DNA of 57,407 nucleotides from Psychrobacter immobilis (lineage in GTDB: Bacteria; Pseudomonadota; Gammaproteobacteria; Pseudomonadales; Moraxellaceae): NCBI RefSeq assembly GCF_904846225.1, contig NZ_CAJGZJ010000018.1, forward strand, positions 1-57,407, written 5' to 3'. A model generated the notes under the pieces. The model ran no database searches. It had not been told where the DNA came from and saw nothing but the letters and a program-made list of their open reading frames with translations. The stretch's first letter is position 1. Every line of letters begins with the position of its first letter. The translations under genes were made by a program, and so were the position numbers. Of the stretch, positions 18,346 through 27,988 are shown in pieces.

Positions 18346-20319
18346 TTACGCTCTGATACGACGCATCAGGTATAAGAAATACGCGCCACCAATGATAGCG
18401 GCAATGGTGCCAGCGGGTATCTCGTAAGGGAATATGATGTAGCGACCAAGCCAGTCGGCAACGACCATGAGAGCAGCTCCCAAGATAGCGGCCAGTTGCA
18501 ATTGGCGCTTAAGTTGTACCGCGCCTAATGTGCTGGCGAGGTGAGGAATCATCAGACCCACAAAGCTAAGTGGACCCACTGCCAAAGTCGATATGGTACT
18601 AAGTGCGGCTACGAGAATGAGGATCAAACTTTGAAACAGCCGCAAAGACACCCCAAGCTCACGTGCTATGCCGCTACCAAGGCTTAATATCTCTAATGGT
18701 TTTATGACCATAAAACTCAATGAGAATAGCACTAGAGCAAATACCACAAGCAGCCATGCCGTCTCAGGACTGGCAAGATAAGTCGATCCTGATAGCCAGC
18801 TAAGCACGGCCTGTAGCCGTTGATCGCCAGATATTTTTACAAGACTTAACAGCCCTCCCATCAATGCGGCAATCGCCACACCAACCAACAATAAATAGGC
18901 TGGATTTATTCGACGAGCGAGCCACAAGATTAAACAAAGCACGATAGAGGAGCCCAATAATCCTGACAATACGATGCCCGTGTAGCCAAAACTGGGTAGG
19001 AAAACAAATGCCAATACCACACCTATCGCTGAACCTGAGCTGATACCCAATACTTCAGGGCTGGCCATTGGATTGCGGGTCAAGGTTTGTAGCAATACGC
19101 CTGCGGTGGCTAACATTATGCCAGTTGCGGCAGCACTTAGGGTGCGAGGCAATCTAAAATCAACAATGAGATGCCATACAGTACTGAGTTGCCAGCCATT
19201 TGAGGTGGCAGTGAAGACAAGTATTCCAGCTATTAATAATACTAATGCTACACCCCAGCCAATCAAGTGAGTATTACGGCGTTCTGAGACAAGTGACGGA
19301 TTCACCTCATAGGTATGCTGGCGACTTTGAGTCACGATCAGCCAGATGACCAATGGCGCACCTAGTAATGCCGTCATCGCATCAGCAGGAATGTTTAGGC
19401 TCAGATAATGTTGTAGTAACGTTGTAGCATTACTGGTAATCCATAATAAAAGCGCCCCAAATCCATACCCTAATAATAGGCGGTAACCAATACGCCGAAC
19501 CGAAAACACGTTAACGAGGGTGGCGGCACCCAAACCAATAAAACCAATAGGGCCCACGCGACTAACGACGAGAGCAGTTAGTAGCGCGACTAATCCCACC
19601 ACCAATCCACGAATGAGATTGATAGGCACGCCCAAGCTTTTAGCCTGCCTATCATCTAAGCTCATGATTTCTAGTGGTTTTAACAAAGGTATCAAGCTGA
19701 CGAAAGCGACTACACTAGCAATTGCCAATATGATAGATACTTGCCAATTATTCTGAGTGAGGCTGCCCGCCGCCCACACCATGATGTTCAAGGATTCTTC
19801 AGCGTAATAGATTAATAGTAGGGCAGCGATAGCACCCAATAAAATATTGGTGACCAATCCTCCCAGCACTAATACCAAAGGATTCATACGACTAGGAGCA
19901 GCTAGGATGAATACAATCGCCATACTGCTGAGCGCCCCAATAAAAGCGACCCAAAAGCTGCCTCCTAGCGATAAACTAGGCAGGAATAAAGTGACGATTA
20001 GCAACGCCATGTTCGCGCCACTACCGACGGCCAATGTCGTGTCTGAGGCAAGCGTGTTTTTCACCAACTGTTGCAATAAAACACTGACCAACCCTAAGAG
20101 GCCACCAGCAGTCGATGCCACCAACATAGTGGGTACTATTTTCAGCTGGGCACTCATATCTGCAAGGGACAAATCAAATGACGGCGTAAACAGCTCAAAA
20201 AAAGATAGATGCCATAGCTGACGTATGACTGCGTAACTGCTTACTACTGCCATTATTATTAAAAAAATCACCATAATATAAATGCGGTTAGCAGACAAAA
20301 AATTATTTTTAATTATCAT
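18346..20319 (-). CDS. fhuB: Ferric-hydroxamate permease FhuB (fused FecCD domains)
   Basis: An inner-membrane permease with two FecCD domains in one chain, as in FhuB. The first runs from about residue 20 to 310 and the second from about 345 to 657; each ends with a segment such as SRVGPIGFIGLGAATL or TLAVGPLSFVGLMIPHLA, the conserved coupling-helix region. The frame is open to 20400, but the ATG at 20319 overlaps the fhuD stop (ATGA) and begins with a normal short N-terminus. It forms an operon fhuC-fhuD-fhuB. Confidence 0.93.
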   Translation of the reverse strand: MIIKNNFLSANRIYIMVIFLIIMAVVSSYAVIRQLWHLSFFELFTPSFDLSLADMSAQLKIVPTMLVASTAGGLLGLVSVLLQQLVKNTLASDTTLAVGSGANMALLIVTLFLPSLSLGGSFWVAFIGALSSMAIVFILAAPSRMNPLVLVLGGLVTNILLGAIAALLLIYYAEESLNIMVWAAGSLTQNNWQVSIILAIASVVAFVSLIPLLKPLEIMSLDDRQAKSLGVPINLIRGLVVGLVALLTALVVSRVGPIGFIGLGAATLVNVFSVRRIGYRLLLGYGFGALLLWITSNATTLLQHYLSLNIPADAMTALLGAPLVIWLIVTQSRQHTYEVNPSLVSERRNTHLIGWGVALVLLIAGILVFTATSNGWQLSTVWHLIVDFRLPRTLSAAATGIMLATAGVLLQTLTRNPMASPEVLGISSGSAIGVVLAFVFLPSFGYTGIVLSGLLGSSIVLCLILWLARRINPAYLLLVGVAIAALMGGLLSLVKISGDQRLQAVLSWLSGSTYLASPETAWLLVVFALVLFSLSFMVIKPLEILSLGSGIARELGVSLRLFQSLILILVAALSTISTLAVGPLSFVGLMIPHLASTLGAVQLKRQLQLAAILGAALMVVADWLGRYIIFPYEIPAGTIAAIIGGAYFLYLMRRIRA

Positions 20320-21293
20320 AAATCGGTACTGCCTACAAAAGTGACATTCATTAAACGATCGGCTAAGACATTCATAGAGGCCACACCACTGTTGTTCCAT
20401 GTCGCGGGCAGTAAAGTGAGGCAGCGGCCTTTACTGGTAGATTGCGGATTTTCATCAAAGGAATACCCCAGTCGTTGCCATACCAAACTGTCTTTTAATT
20501 CCAGCTTGAGAAGGTCGCCGATAGGTTCAACGACCACAAGACAAGTATCCTCATCAAGCTGTCCCAAATCTCCCAGCATAATGGGCGCAAAACCCCATTC
20601 ATTACCATCTGCAAATGCCACCAGCTCTAGCCCCATAGCGTCTAATGCTGGCTGAAATAAGCTGTTGTACGAAAACATACGCAAATTATTGGTATCAGCA
20701 AATTGTACGACGGCCAATTTCTTGATATGAGGATAGCGCGCGTGAAAACTCTGTCCCGCTTGTTGTATTTGATTTTTACTGTTGTCTAGATAATCCTGCG
20801 CAGCTTGAGGTTGGTTGATAGACCTTCCCAATTCTAAAGTGGGTTCTATAAAGTCCTCCCAAGTCGCCACTCTATTGAGACTGTTCAGCTCAAGAGAGTG
20901 GATGGGTAAGTCGCCGTACATAGGACGCAAGTGTGCATAAAACTCTCGGTCTACCACCAAATCTATATCTAGCTGAGAGAACATTTCAAGGTTAGGTTGA
21001 TAGCGTGTGCCCACATCGAGTGTCGTATCGGGTATGAGTGGTTTGCCGACCCATTCTCTATAGAAAGGTTTATCGCCCATCGCAACTGGCGGGTAACCCA
21101 TAGCCGTTAGCGTCGCGGCAATGCCCCAGTCGGGAGTCATAACTTTGGGTGATGTTTGGTTTTTTGATTCTGACAAGGGAGCAGGCGTGGCATCAGATGA
21201 CTGGCAACTACTTAGCAACAAGCCTGAGCATAGAATCACACAAAGCCCAATCAAAAGGGTTATCACGCGACGCTTTGACTGATCAATTTTCAT
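20316..21293 (-). CDS. fhuD: Siderophore-binding periplasmic lipoprotein FhuD-like
   Basis: The substrate-binding component of the Fhu-type importer. The 325 residues begin with a lipoprotein signal and lipobox LLSSC, so it is membrane-anchored, unlike the soluble E. coli FhuD. The binding-protein fold of the periplasmic-binding family III is suggested by WGIAATLTAMGYPPVAMGD and DVGTRYQPNLEMFSQLDIDLVV. It starts 1 bp after fhuC and overlaps fhuB by 4 bp. The ligand is probably a hydroxamate, by operon type. Confidence 0.88.
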   Translation of the reverse strand: MKIDQSKRRVITLLIGLCVILCSGLLLSSCQSSDATPAPLSESKNQTSPKVMTPDWGIAATLTAMGYPPVAMGDKPFYREWVGKPLIPDTTLDVGTRYQPNLEMFSQLDIDLVVDREFYAHLRPMYGDLPIHSLELNSLNRVATWEDFIEPTLELGRSINQPQAAQDYLDNSKNQIQQAGQSFHARYPHIKKLAVVQFADTNNLRMFSYNSLFQPALDAMGLELVAFADGNEWGFAPIMLGDLGQLDEDTCLVVVEPIGDLLKLELKDSLVWQRLGYSFDENPQSTSKGRCLTLLPATWNNSGVASMNVLADRLMNVTFVGSTDL

Positions 21294-21294
21294 A

Positions 21295-22059
21295 TCATAT
21301 AACCGCGACTTTATGATTAGTGGCAGGATGGGTTAACAGCGTAAAATCTACCCCAAATATCGAATGTAATACTTCTTGTTGCATGGTGCTTGAGACATCA
21401 CCCATGTGGCAAAGATTGCCTTGTTTTAAGGCAATGAACTCATCACAGAATCTAGCTGCTAGGTTTAAATCATGCAAGATAATCACCACACCCAAGCCTT
21501 GCTCGTCGACCAATTGACGAATCAGCTTTAGAACTTCGACTTGATAAACCACATCGAGCGCGGCTAACGGCTCATCCAACAGTAAAAAGTCTGTCTGCTG
21601 CGCCAAGCACATGGCTAGCCACACGCGTGCGCGTTCACCACCAGATAACGTAGATACTTGGCGGTCTCTAAAGGCGTCGACTTGAGTAAGCGTGATCGCT
21701 TTATTTACTTGCTCTTTATCTTGAGCAGTGGGTTTTTGTAGCCACTTTTGATGAGGATAGCGTCCCAGCATCACCAGCTCATAGACGGTAAAGGCACCCG
21801 CGTCGGGGAGGTGCTGTGGTAGATACGCTAGATTTTGCGCCAACGCTTTAGCAGAAAAATCTCGTAAATTGTGGTTATTGATATGGATGTCACCTTGAGT
21901 CGGCGTCATCTCACCTGCCATCGCTTTGATAAGACTGGATTTGCCTGAACCATTATGGCCAATGAGGGCATAAAGCTTTTTTGGCTCAATGTTGAAAGAA
22001 ATCGGATGCAGCAATACTTTCTTTTGACGTATTAAGCCTAAATTATTGATGTACATCAT
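21295..22059 (-). CDS. fhuC: Ferric-siderophore ABC ATPase FhuC-like
   Basis: A cytoplasmic ATPase of 254 residues powering FhuB. Walker A is GHNGSGKSS, Q-loop YLPQHLP, signature LSGGERARV, Walker B FLLLDEPLAALD, H-loop IILHDLNLA. All are intact. It is the first gene of the fhuCDB operon, with a Fur-like site about 55 bp upstream. Confidence 0.92.
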   Translation of the reverse strand: MMYINNLGLIRQKKVLLHPISFNIEPKKLYALIGHNGSGKSSLIKAMAGEMTPTQGDIHINNHNLRDFSAKALAQNLAYLPQHLPDAGAFTVYELVMLGRYPHQKWLQKPTAQDKEQVNKAITLTQVDAFRDRQVSTLSGGERARVWLAMCLAQQTDFLLLDEPLAALDVVYQVEVLKLIRQLVDEQGLGVVIILHDLNLAARFCDEFIALKQGNLCHMGDVSSTMQQEVLHSIFGVDFTLLTHPATNHKVAVI

Positions 22060-22112
22060 AGTAAAACAGTCTAAAGTAAATGAGGCATTCTAAATAAAAA
22101 CCACTCAATAAT

Positions 22113-22131
22113 GCAAATGATTTTCATTTTT
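22113..22131. promoter_or_regulatory. Weak Fur box upstream of fhuC
   Basis: GCAAATGATTTTCATTTT matches the Fur consensus at about 13 of 19 positions and lies in the fhuC promoter region. Confidence 0.6.
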
Positions 22132-22393
22132 ATTTATGATATTAACAAGTTAGAGGCTTTGCAGAAGACAATCGATAAAGTAAATGGTATTACATGGTCA
22201 ACAATGTGAAATAGTCATTCCTAATCATGTAGTGGTCTGGTTTTAGAAAACCTGCTGAAGCGTTAAAGAAGAAGTTACGGTTGAAGAAAAAATGTTATAT
22301 TTAAGATCATTAAGGCATCAATAGAGTTTGAGTGTCCTAATTGCTAATTGCTAATTGTAAAACACCACCATAAAAAATTATTAAGGAAGGGTT
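22132..22393. other. Divergent intergenic region, fhuC to M14 peptidase
   Basis: It holds the promoters of two divergent genes. A short frame near 22230-22310 reads WSGFRKPAEALKKKL before a stop, which could be a fragment of an old gene. No start or context supports it, so no gene is called. Confidence 0.35.
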
Positions 22394-23533
22394 ATGCGCA
22401 TCACTGCTAATTTTGACACCGGTAATATTGACATTATCAGTTTAGAAGACAAAAAAGACATTCAGTTGGCTATCCGTCCGGACATTGGAGAAGAGTTTTT
22501 TCAGTGGTTTAACTTTCGTTTAGAAGGGCAGGTTGGCGAGCAGTATGTCCTTAACATTGTCAATGCTGGCGAGTCGTCATATGTGAAAGGCTGGGAAAAT
22601 TATCAAGCGGTTGCCTCGTATGATCGTCAGCATTGGTTTCGTCTACCAACTTCTTATAAAGACGGCAAATTGACTATCGTCGCAGATTTGGAATATGAAA
22701 ATATTCAAATTGCTTACTTTGCGCCTTACAGTTACGAGCAACATCAAGATTTATTGGCAGCAGTACAAATGCACCCGTTAGCGACTTTAGAGCATTTAGG
22801 GGAAACCCTTGATAAACGCGACTTAACCTTAGTCAAAATTGGTAATGGTGATAGTAGTGATGATGTGAATAAACGCAATATTTGGATTACGGCGCGTCAA
22901 CATCCGGGTGAAACGATGGCTGAATGGCTAGTCGAAGGGCTAATAAATAGCTTGTTAGACAGTGATAATGCCAACAGTAGATTGCTATTGGATAAAGCCA
23001 ATTTTTATATCGTGCCGAATATGAATCCCGATGGTAGTGCGCGCGGACATTTACGTACTAATGCTGTTGGGACTAACCTAAACCGTGAATGGTCAAATCC
23101 AAGTTTAGAAAAAAGCCCTGAAGTGTTTCATGTCATCCATAAAATGGAGGCGACAGGCGTTGATCTATTTTATGATGTACATGGCGATGAAGCGTTGCCT
23201 TATGTGTTCCTTGCAGGCTCTGAGGGAGCGCCAAGTTATAGTGATCGCCTCGCAGGGTTGCGTAACAAATTTTCAGAGGTGTTAAAATTGGCCAGTGCTG
23301 ACTTTCAATCTGAATTTGGTTATGACGTTGATGCGCCGGGTGAGGCAAATATGACGCTCGCCACGAACTGGGTTGCTGAACGTTTTGACTGCCTTGCCAA
23401 TACGTTAGAGATGCCTTTCAAAGACAACGATAACGTACCTGACGAAGAGATGGGCTGGTCACCAGAGCGTTCTGCCAAACTAGGGGAAGCCTCGTTAATT
23501 GCCATGTTAGCGGTTGTTGATGATTTACGTTAG
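22394..23533 (+). CDS. M14-family zinc carboxypeptidase (CCP-like)
   Basis: A cytoplasmic metallocarboxypeptidase of 379 residues. An N-terminal beta domain (about 1-120) precedes the catalytic domain. The zinc ligands are in the HPGE motif (TARQHPGETMAEW, near residue 172) and the later histidine in YDVHGDEALPY; the catalytic glutamate is in TLEMPFKD. These features match the bacterial cytosolic-carboxypeptidase-like M14 subgroup. GGAAGGG precedes the ATG. Its physiological substrate is unknown and it appears to be a single-gene unit. Confidence 0.9.
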   Translation: MRITANFDTGNIDIISLEDKKDIQLAIRPDIGEEFFQWFNFRLEGQVGEQYVLNIVNAGESSYVKGWENYQAVASYDRQHWFRLPTSYKDGKLTIVADLEYENIQIAYFAPYSYEQHQDLLAAVQMHPLATLEHLGETLDKRDLTLVKIGNGDSSDDVNKRNIWITARQHPGETMAEWLVEGLINSLLDSDNANSRLLLDKANFYIVPNMNPDGSARGHLRTNAVGTNLNREWSNPSLEKSPEVFHVIHKMEATGVDLFYDVHGDEALPYVFLAGSEGAPSYSDRLAGLRNKFSEVLKLASADFQSEFGYDVDAPGEANMTLATNWVAERFDCLANTLEMPFKDNDNVPDEEMGWSPERSAKLGEASLIAMLAVVDDLR

Positions 23534-23592
23534 TTAAAAAATTGCGCTAGTTAAGGATAAGTGCTGGTCAATTACCTACGTTAGGTTATGAC

Positions 23593-23675
23593 GCCATATG
23601 GGTATAAATTTTTCTTGCTTGCTTGCTTGCTGTGCCTTTGCTGACAGAGGCTGCAAAAATTTGTACGCGTATGGC
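23593..23675 (+). repeat. Dispersed hairpin repeat, copy B
   Basis: The outer arms GCCATATG and CGTATGGC (one G-U pair as RNA) enclose AAATTTTTCTTGCTTG and the core GCTGACAGAGGCTGCAAAAA. A CTTG tetranucleotide is repeated four times in the loop. It lies between the M14 peptidase gene and the mntP riboswitch. Confidence 0.65.
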
Positions 23676-23767
23676 TATATCGTTTTTATATTAGACTGAC
23701 TGTAACGAAGACTGTCATCATATTTTTTTATTGACTTATAAAATATCAATGTTAATCTAAGCGTTCT

Positions 23768-23930
23768 TTGGGGAGTAGCCTGCTTTCGTCTTACGAAAGC
23801 GTTCGTGTCAACATACTTGGCCACATGCCATGGTGCGAACACCTCTCGGTTGGCGAGACCATCGATATATCCACACTGCAGGTCGAGAGTGTGCGTATGT
23901 CGTGGACTCTATACTCGACCAGAGATCATC
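23768..23930 (+). ncRNA. yybP-ykoY manganese riboswitch
   Basis: The leader of mntP carries the hallmark blocks of the yybP-ykoY motif: GGGGAGTAGCC, a CGAAAG hairpin, TTCGTGTCAACATACT, GGCGAGACCATCG and GTGTGCGTATGTCGTG. They occur in the same order as in the E. coli mntP leader. In that family Mn2+ binding raises expression of the downstream exporter. It ends just before the ATG at 23934. Confidence 0.9.
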
Positions 23931-23933
23931 AAA

Positions 23934-24506
23934 ATGAACCCCATCGCTCTTCTATTACTTGCTTTTTCTATGTCTACTGATGCCTTCTCTGTGGCGATTA
24001 GTAAAGGCGCAAGTCTCAGAAATCCTCGTTTTACCGAAGCTTTAAGAATGGGCCTTATTTTTGGCACCATTGAAGCGATTACTCCTATTATTGGTTGGTT
24101 GATTGGGCATTCTGCGACCTCTTTTGTGGATGCTTCTTTTATTGAAGCATGGGATCACTGGGTAGCGTTTGTCATTCTAGTAGGCTTAGGGCTGCACATG
24201 TTGTATGCAGGGCTGAAACCTAGTGATGAAGAAACAGAGGCACCATCGAGACATTCTTTTTTCAAACTTGCTTTGGCCGCATTTGGCACCAGTATTGATG
24301 CGATGGCTGTCGGCGTTAGCTTAGCATTTATAGAGGTCAATATTTTATTGGCAGCAGGTCTGATTGGCTTAGCGACCGCCATAATGGTCACATTAGGGGT
24401 ACTGTTAGGAAAAGCCTTGAGCTCATTAATTGGTCATAAAGCCGAGGTATTTGGTGGCTTAATGTTAATGGCTATTGGTGGTTGGATTCTATCAAGCCAT
24501 CTGTAA
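23934..24506 (+). CDS. mntP: Manganese exporter MntP
   Basis: An inner-membrane Mn2+ efflux protein. The ATG at 23934 gives 190 residues, the normal length, although the frame is open further upstream through the riboswitch. The N-terminus [21 protein letters not shown] and the internal repeat [16 protein letters not shown] contain the paired Asp motifs of the family. Six membrane segments are visible. It is controlled by the Mn riboswitch directly upstream. Confidence 0.95.
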   Translation: MNPIALLLLAFSMSTDAFSVAISKGASLRNPRFTEALRMGLIFGTIEAITPIIGWLIGHSATSFVDASFIEAWDHWVAFVILVGLGLHMLYAGLKPSDEETEAPSRHSFFKLALAAFGTSIDAMAVGVSLAFIEVNILLAAGLIGLATAIMVTLGVLLGKALSSLIGHKAEVFGGLMLMAIGGWILSSHL

Positions 24507-24601
24507 TTGAATCCTGCCATTAAATCCATAGATATTAACATGGTAGGTTTTAATCAAGCAGCCTGACGATAATAATCAAATCACACCTGCCATAGTTATG
24601 T

Positions 24602-24669
24602 GCGACCAGTATAAATGTTCCTTGTTTGCTGCTATTACAGAGGCGATAAAAAATGTATTTCAGTATCGC
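24602..24669 (+). repeat. Dispersed hairpin repeat, copy C (degenerate)
   Basis: GCGA and TCGC border AGTATAAATGTTCC, then the core TACAGAGGCGATAAAAAATG. It is more diverged than the other copies but keeps the same order of blocks. It lies just after mntP. Confidence 0.5.
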
Positions 24670-24693
24670 ATTTTATACTTATATCTCTTCTAG

Positions 24694-24828
24694 TTAGGAC
24701 TGACTATATCTGTTTTGAAGTGAATTCACTATAAGTTGCTTGGTTTCTTTAAGAGATGCCATAATTTTAGTATAATAGCGTTCTGTGCCGACAAACTTGC
24801 TTTGATTGATCGACATTTTATTGATCAT
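24694..24828 (-). CDS. Putative small protein, 44 residues
   Basis: The ATG at 24828 has a strong ribosome site, AAGGAG with a six-base spacer, which makes this short frame credible. The product begins MINKMSINQSKFVGTER and ends NSLQNRYSQS; it is polar and Ser/Asn-rich, with no membrane segment. The frame is open upstream to 24900, but that part has no better start. I do not recognise it. It lies between mntP and maeA on the opposite strand. Confidence 0.45.
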   Translation of the reverse strand: MINKMSINQSKFVGTERYYTKIMASLKETKQLIVNSLQNRYSQS

Positions 24829-25081
24829 GGTACACTCCTTGTCGAGTGGTTCGGTTACCAAGCTCGTCTTTACGGTTTTTTCAGCATGGCTCGTCATCAA
24901 CGTTGAAAGCTTATGAAGGACATTTAGCTTCTGATGGGTATCAATCCTTGACTATGTTAGTTTGAATAATTTTTAAAACAGTTAGATCAATATTTAAATA
25001 ATCTATGTTCTTGAATGAATGAAAAAATATTTAAACCATTAATTTTGTACCACAATACACTTTTACTAAGAAGATTTTATT

Positions 25082-26764
25082 ATGCAAAATAAACGTCCGT
25101 TATATATTCCTTTTGCTGGACCAGCACTATTAGAAACCTCTTTGTTGAATAAGGGCAGTGCTTTTTCATCAGAAGAACGGAGTAGCTTCAATTTAACAGG
25201 TTTATTACCTCACAACATTGAGACGATTGAGGAGCAATCATTACGCGCTTATCATCAACTTCGCTCATTTACGAGTGATATGGATAAGCATATTTATTTG
25301 CGTAATATACAAGATACCAATGAGACATTATTTCATCATTTGGTTGAGCAGCACATTGAAGAGGTGATGCCGCTCATATATACGCCAACCGTTGGCCAAG
25401 CTTGTGAAAAATTCTCTCAAATTTATCGCCGTAAACGTGGTTTATTTATCTCTTATCCTGAGCGTCATAATATCGATGATATGCTGCAAAATGCCACCAA
25501 ACAAAAAGTAAAAGTCATCGTGGTGACCGATGGCGAACGTATCTTGGGCTTAGGTGATCAAGGTATTGGCGGCATGGGAATTCCAATTGGTAAACTGTCT
25601 TTATATACGGCTTGTGGCGGTATTAGCCCAGCTTATTGCTTACCAATTTTGTTAGATGTCGGTACCAATAACCAACAGCTGCTTGACGACCCTATGTATA
25701 TGGGCTGGAGAAATCCACGCATTTCTGGCGATGAATACAATGAATTTGTAGACTTGTTTATTCAAGCTGTAAAACGTCGTTGGCCAGAGGTGTTATTACA
25801 ATTTGAAGATTTTGCACAAGAAAATGCCACACCATTACTGAATAAATATCGTGATCAGCTATGCTGTTTTAATGACGATATTCAGGGGACTGCTGCAGTT
25901 TCAGTCGGTACATTGATTGCCGCTTGTTTAAATAAAGGTCAAAAACTTAGTCAACAAAGAATAGCGTTCTTAGGAGCAGGATCGGCAGGTTGTGGTATCG
26001 CCGAGCACATTATTCGTCAAATGCAGCGTGAAGGTTTAACGGAAGAGCAAGCCCGCAGCCAAGTGTTTATGGTTGATCGTTATGGTCTATTGACAGATAG
26101 CATGACAGAGCTACAAAAATTCCAAGTGCCGCTGGTACAAAAAGAATTGGCTATTGAACACTGGGATAAAAGTCAAAAACTTGGTTTAGCCCAAGTAGTC
26201 AAACAAGCAAAAGTAACGGTATTGTTTGGCGTAAGTGGACAAAAAGGTCTATTTACACAAGAAGTCATCGAAACGTTATGTGCTAATACTGAGCATCCAA
26301 TCGTATTGCCACTATCAAACCCGACGTCTCGTGTTGAAGCAACACCGCAGGAAGTGACTAATTGGAGTCGCGGTAAGGCCATTATTGCAACGGGTAGTCC
26401 TTTTCCTAATACGACTTTTGAAGGTCAGACTTTTGAAGTTTCCCAGTGTAATAACAGCTATATTTTCCCCGGTATTGGCCTAGGTGTGTTAGCCGTGCGT
26501 GCGACGGGTATCAGCGATAATATGTTGATGGCGGCAAGCCAAGCACTTGCCGATATATCTATGGAATATGCAAAAGTACCAGGTGCGATATTGCCTTCCA
26601 TTAAATTCATTAGAGAGATTAGTGAAAAAATAGCCTATGCAGTGGCGCGACAAGCGATTGAAGATAAATTGGCATTACCGATAACGGCAGAAAATTTAGA
26701 ACGTCGATTAAAAGCCAATTTCTGGTTACCTAAATACCGCAGCTATCGTCGTACCTCTTTCTAG
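25082..26764 (+). CDS. maeA: NAD-dependent malic enzyme
   Basis: Oxidative decarboxylation of malate to pyruvate. The 560 residues match SfcA/MaeA-type enzymes. Visible are the tyrosine region [32 protein letters not shown], the metal-binding FEDFAQENA and [10 protein letters not shown], and the nucleotide-binding [21 protein letters not shown] precedes the start. A strong terminator follows, so it is a monocistronic unit. Confidence 0.95.
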   Translation: MQNKRPLYIPFAGPALLETSLLNKGSAFSSEERSSFNLTGLLPHNIETIEEQSLRAYHQLRSFTSDMDKHIYLRNIQDTNETLFHHLVEQHIEEVMPLIYTPTVGQACEKFSQIYRRKRGLFISYPERHNIDDMLQNATKQKVKVIVVTDGERILGLGDQGIGGMGIPIGKLSLYTACGGISPAYCLPILLDVGTNNQQLLDDPMYMGWRNPRISGDEYNEFVDLFIQAVKRRWPEVLLQFEDFAQENATPLLNKYRDQLCCFNDDIQGTAAVSVGTLIAACLNKGQKLSQQRIAFLGAGSAGCGIAEHIIRQMQREGLTEEQARSQVFMVDRYGLLTDSMTELQKFQVPLVQKELAIEHWDKSQKLGLAQVVKQAKVTVLFGVSGQKGLFTQEVIETLCANTEHPIVLPLSNPTSRVEATPQEVTNWSRGKAIIATGSPFPNTTFEGQTFEVSQCNNSYIFPGIGLGVLAVRATGISDNMLMAASQALADISMEYAKVPGAILPSIKFIREISEKIAYAVARQAIEDKLALPITAENLERRLKANFWLPKYRSYRRTSF

Positions 26765-26790
26765 TTTCAACTGCTAGAAAGTACAAATAA

Positions 26791-26833
26791 AAAAGCCGAA
26801 TACTACTGTTAGAAGTAGTATTCGGCTTTTTTT
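26791..26833 (+). terminator. Intrinsic terminator of maeA
   Basis: AAAAGCCGAATACTACT pairs perfectly with AGTAGTATTCGGCTTTT around a six-base loop and is followed by more T. It starts about 25 bp after the maeA stop. Confidence 0.92.
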
Positions 26834-26938
26834 GCTTTCGATGTAACTTTAATTGTGGCTAATATAAAAATGGTCGTATTGGCAATATTAGATTAACTAT
26901 AGTCAACGAAAAGTTAAATCGATACATCCATAGTCAGA

Positions 26939-27011
26939 TACTACTGGTATAAATTTTTCTCGCTTGCTGTGTCGTTGCTGACAGAGGCTTCGAAAATTCA
27001 TTCCAGTAGTA
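26939..27011 (+). repeat. Dispersed hairpin repeat, copy D
   Basis: The arms TACTACTGG and CCAGTAGTA pair perfectly and enclose TATAAATTTTTCTCGCTTG and the core GCTGACAGAGGCTTCGAAAA. It lies between maeA and the COG4705-like gene. Confidence 0.65.
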
Positions 27012-27061
27012 CTGTAGTGATTTTCTTATTCTCTATCTATAACACCTCACATTTACATCCA

Positions 27062-27862
27062 TCAATGAGCTTTTGCACTAGCTCGCTGTTTAAATACCAA
27101 TAAACAAACAATGATAAAACCTAACAGTGCTGCTGACGCACCAAAGCGACTCAATGCCAGACCACCATGATCGATAGGTTTATCTAAAAAGTCACCCAAT
27201 ACCGCTCCTAAAGGCCGAGTTAAAACGAAAGCGCTCCAAAATAATAGCGTTTTTGAAATTTTAGTACCAAAATGCATCACAGCGATAAGTACCAATAGAG
27301 AACCAAAAATGATGGCACTCGTGGTGTAGCCCATGCCTTTGGTATCCGCTACCCAGTCGCCAAGTGCCGTGCCAAGCGTCTGCGAAAACATAATCGTCGT
27401 CCAATAAAACACCTCGGCTTTGGGTTTACTAATACTATCGACGGCAATGCTACCCATCGTTTTCTGCCATGTCATTAAACATACGGCAAGTAGCGCTAAC
27501 AGTAATGCTGAGCCACATGCATAGCCAATCCCTAGTGATCTCGTCACGTAATCTGCTATCGTTGTTCCCAGCGTCGTTGTTGCAATAATTGTCGTCCAGT
27601 ACAGCCATTTATTGAACGAGTTAGCTTTGATTTGGGTGGCGACCGCTATACCAAATAAAACAGCAAATATACCCGTACTGACGATGTAGCCTAGATTCAG
27701 CGACATTGATAAAGCGTCACCTGCGGTCTCACCAAGTGTCGTAGCCGCGATTTTTATGATCCAAAAGAGTAGGGTAACTTCGGGAACTTTGGATGAAGTG
27801 TTTAAGAGGAAGTCATTATCGGAGACGGCGGAGGGGTATTGAGCTTTTAAGGTTGTATTCAT
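27062..27862 (-). CDS. COG4705-like multispanning membrane protein (copy 1)
   Basis: About 266 residues with roughly eight hydrophobic segments. The ATG at 27862 is preferred over an upstream TTG. A four-fold internal pattern is clear: TTLGETAGD, TTLGTTIAD, QTLGTALGDW and RPLGAVLGDF, each in its own helix pair, which suggests a repeated fold with conserved Gly-Asp pairs. It is a paralog of the gene at 38375. A GTTAAG/GTCAAG 11-bp direct repeat about 70 bp upstream links it to the nearby response regulator. The function is not known; transport is plausible. Confidence 0.8.
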   Translation of the reverse strand: MNTTLKAQYPSAVSDNDFLLNTSSKVPEVTLLFWIIKIAATTLGETAGDALSMSLNLGYIVSTGIFAVLFGIAVATQIKANSFNKWLYWTTIIATTTLGTTIADYVTRSLGIGYACGSALLLALLAVCLMTWQKTMGSIAVDSISKPKAEVFYWTTIMFSQTLGTALGDWVADTKGMGYTTSAIIFGSLLVLIAVMHFGTKISKTLLFWSAFVLTRPLGAVLGDFLDKPIDHGGLALSRFGASAALLGFIIVCLLVFKQRASAKAH

Positions 27863-27932
27863 GGATGGATTCACTCTATCGATAAGCAAATTAATGTGGC
27901 GTTGTAAACGTCATTAAATTATCAATAGAGGT

Positions 27933-27949
27933 GTTAAGAAAGTGTCAAG
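27933..27949 (-). promoter_or_regulatory. Response-regulator-type direct repeat, COG4705 copy 1
   Basis: GTTAAGAAAGTGTCAAG: two half-sites with an 11-bp period (CTTGACACTTTCTTAAC on the minus strand), followed by a possible -10 region TTGATAAT. Confidence 0.6.
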
Positions 27950-27988
27950 ATATACAGGTATTAATCTATGAAATATCTTATCTTTGGC

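Noticed and set aside
23805..23933. N-terminal extension of mntP
   Set aside because: This part of the frame runs through the manganese riboswitch. The ATG at 23934 gives the normal MntP length.
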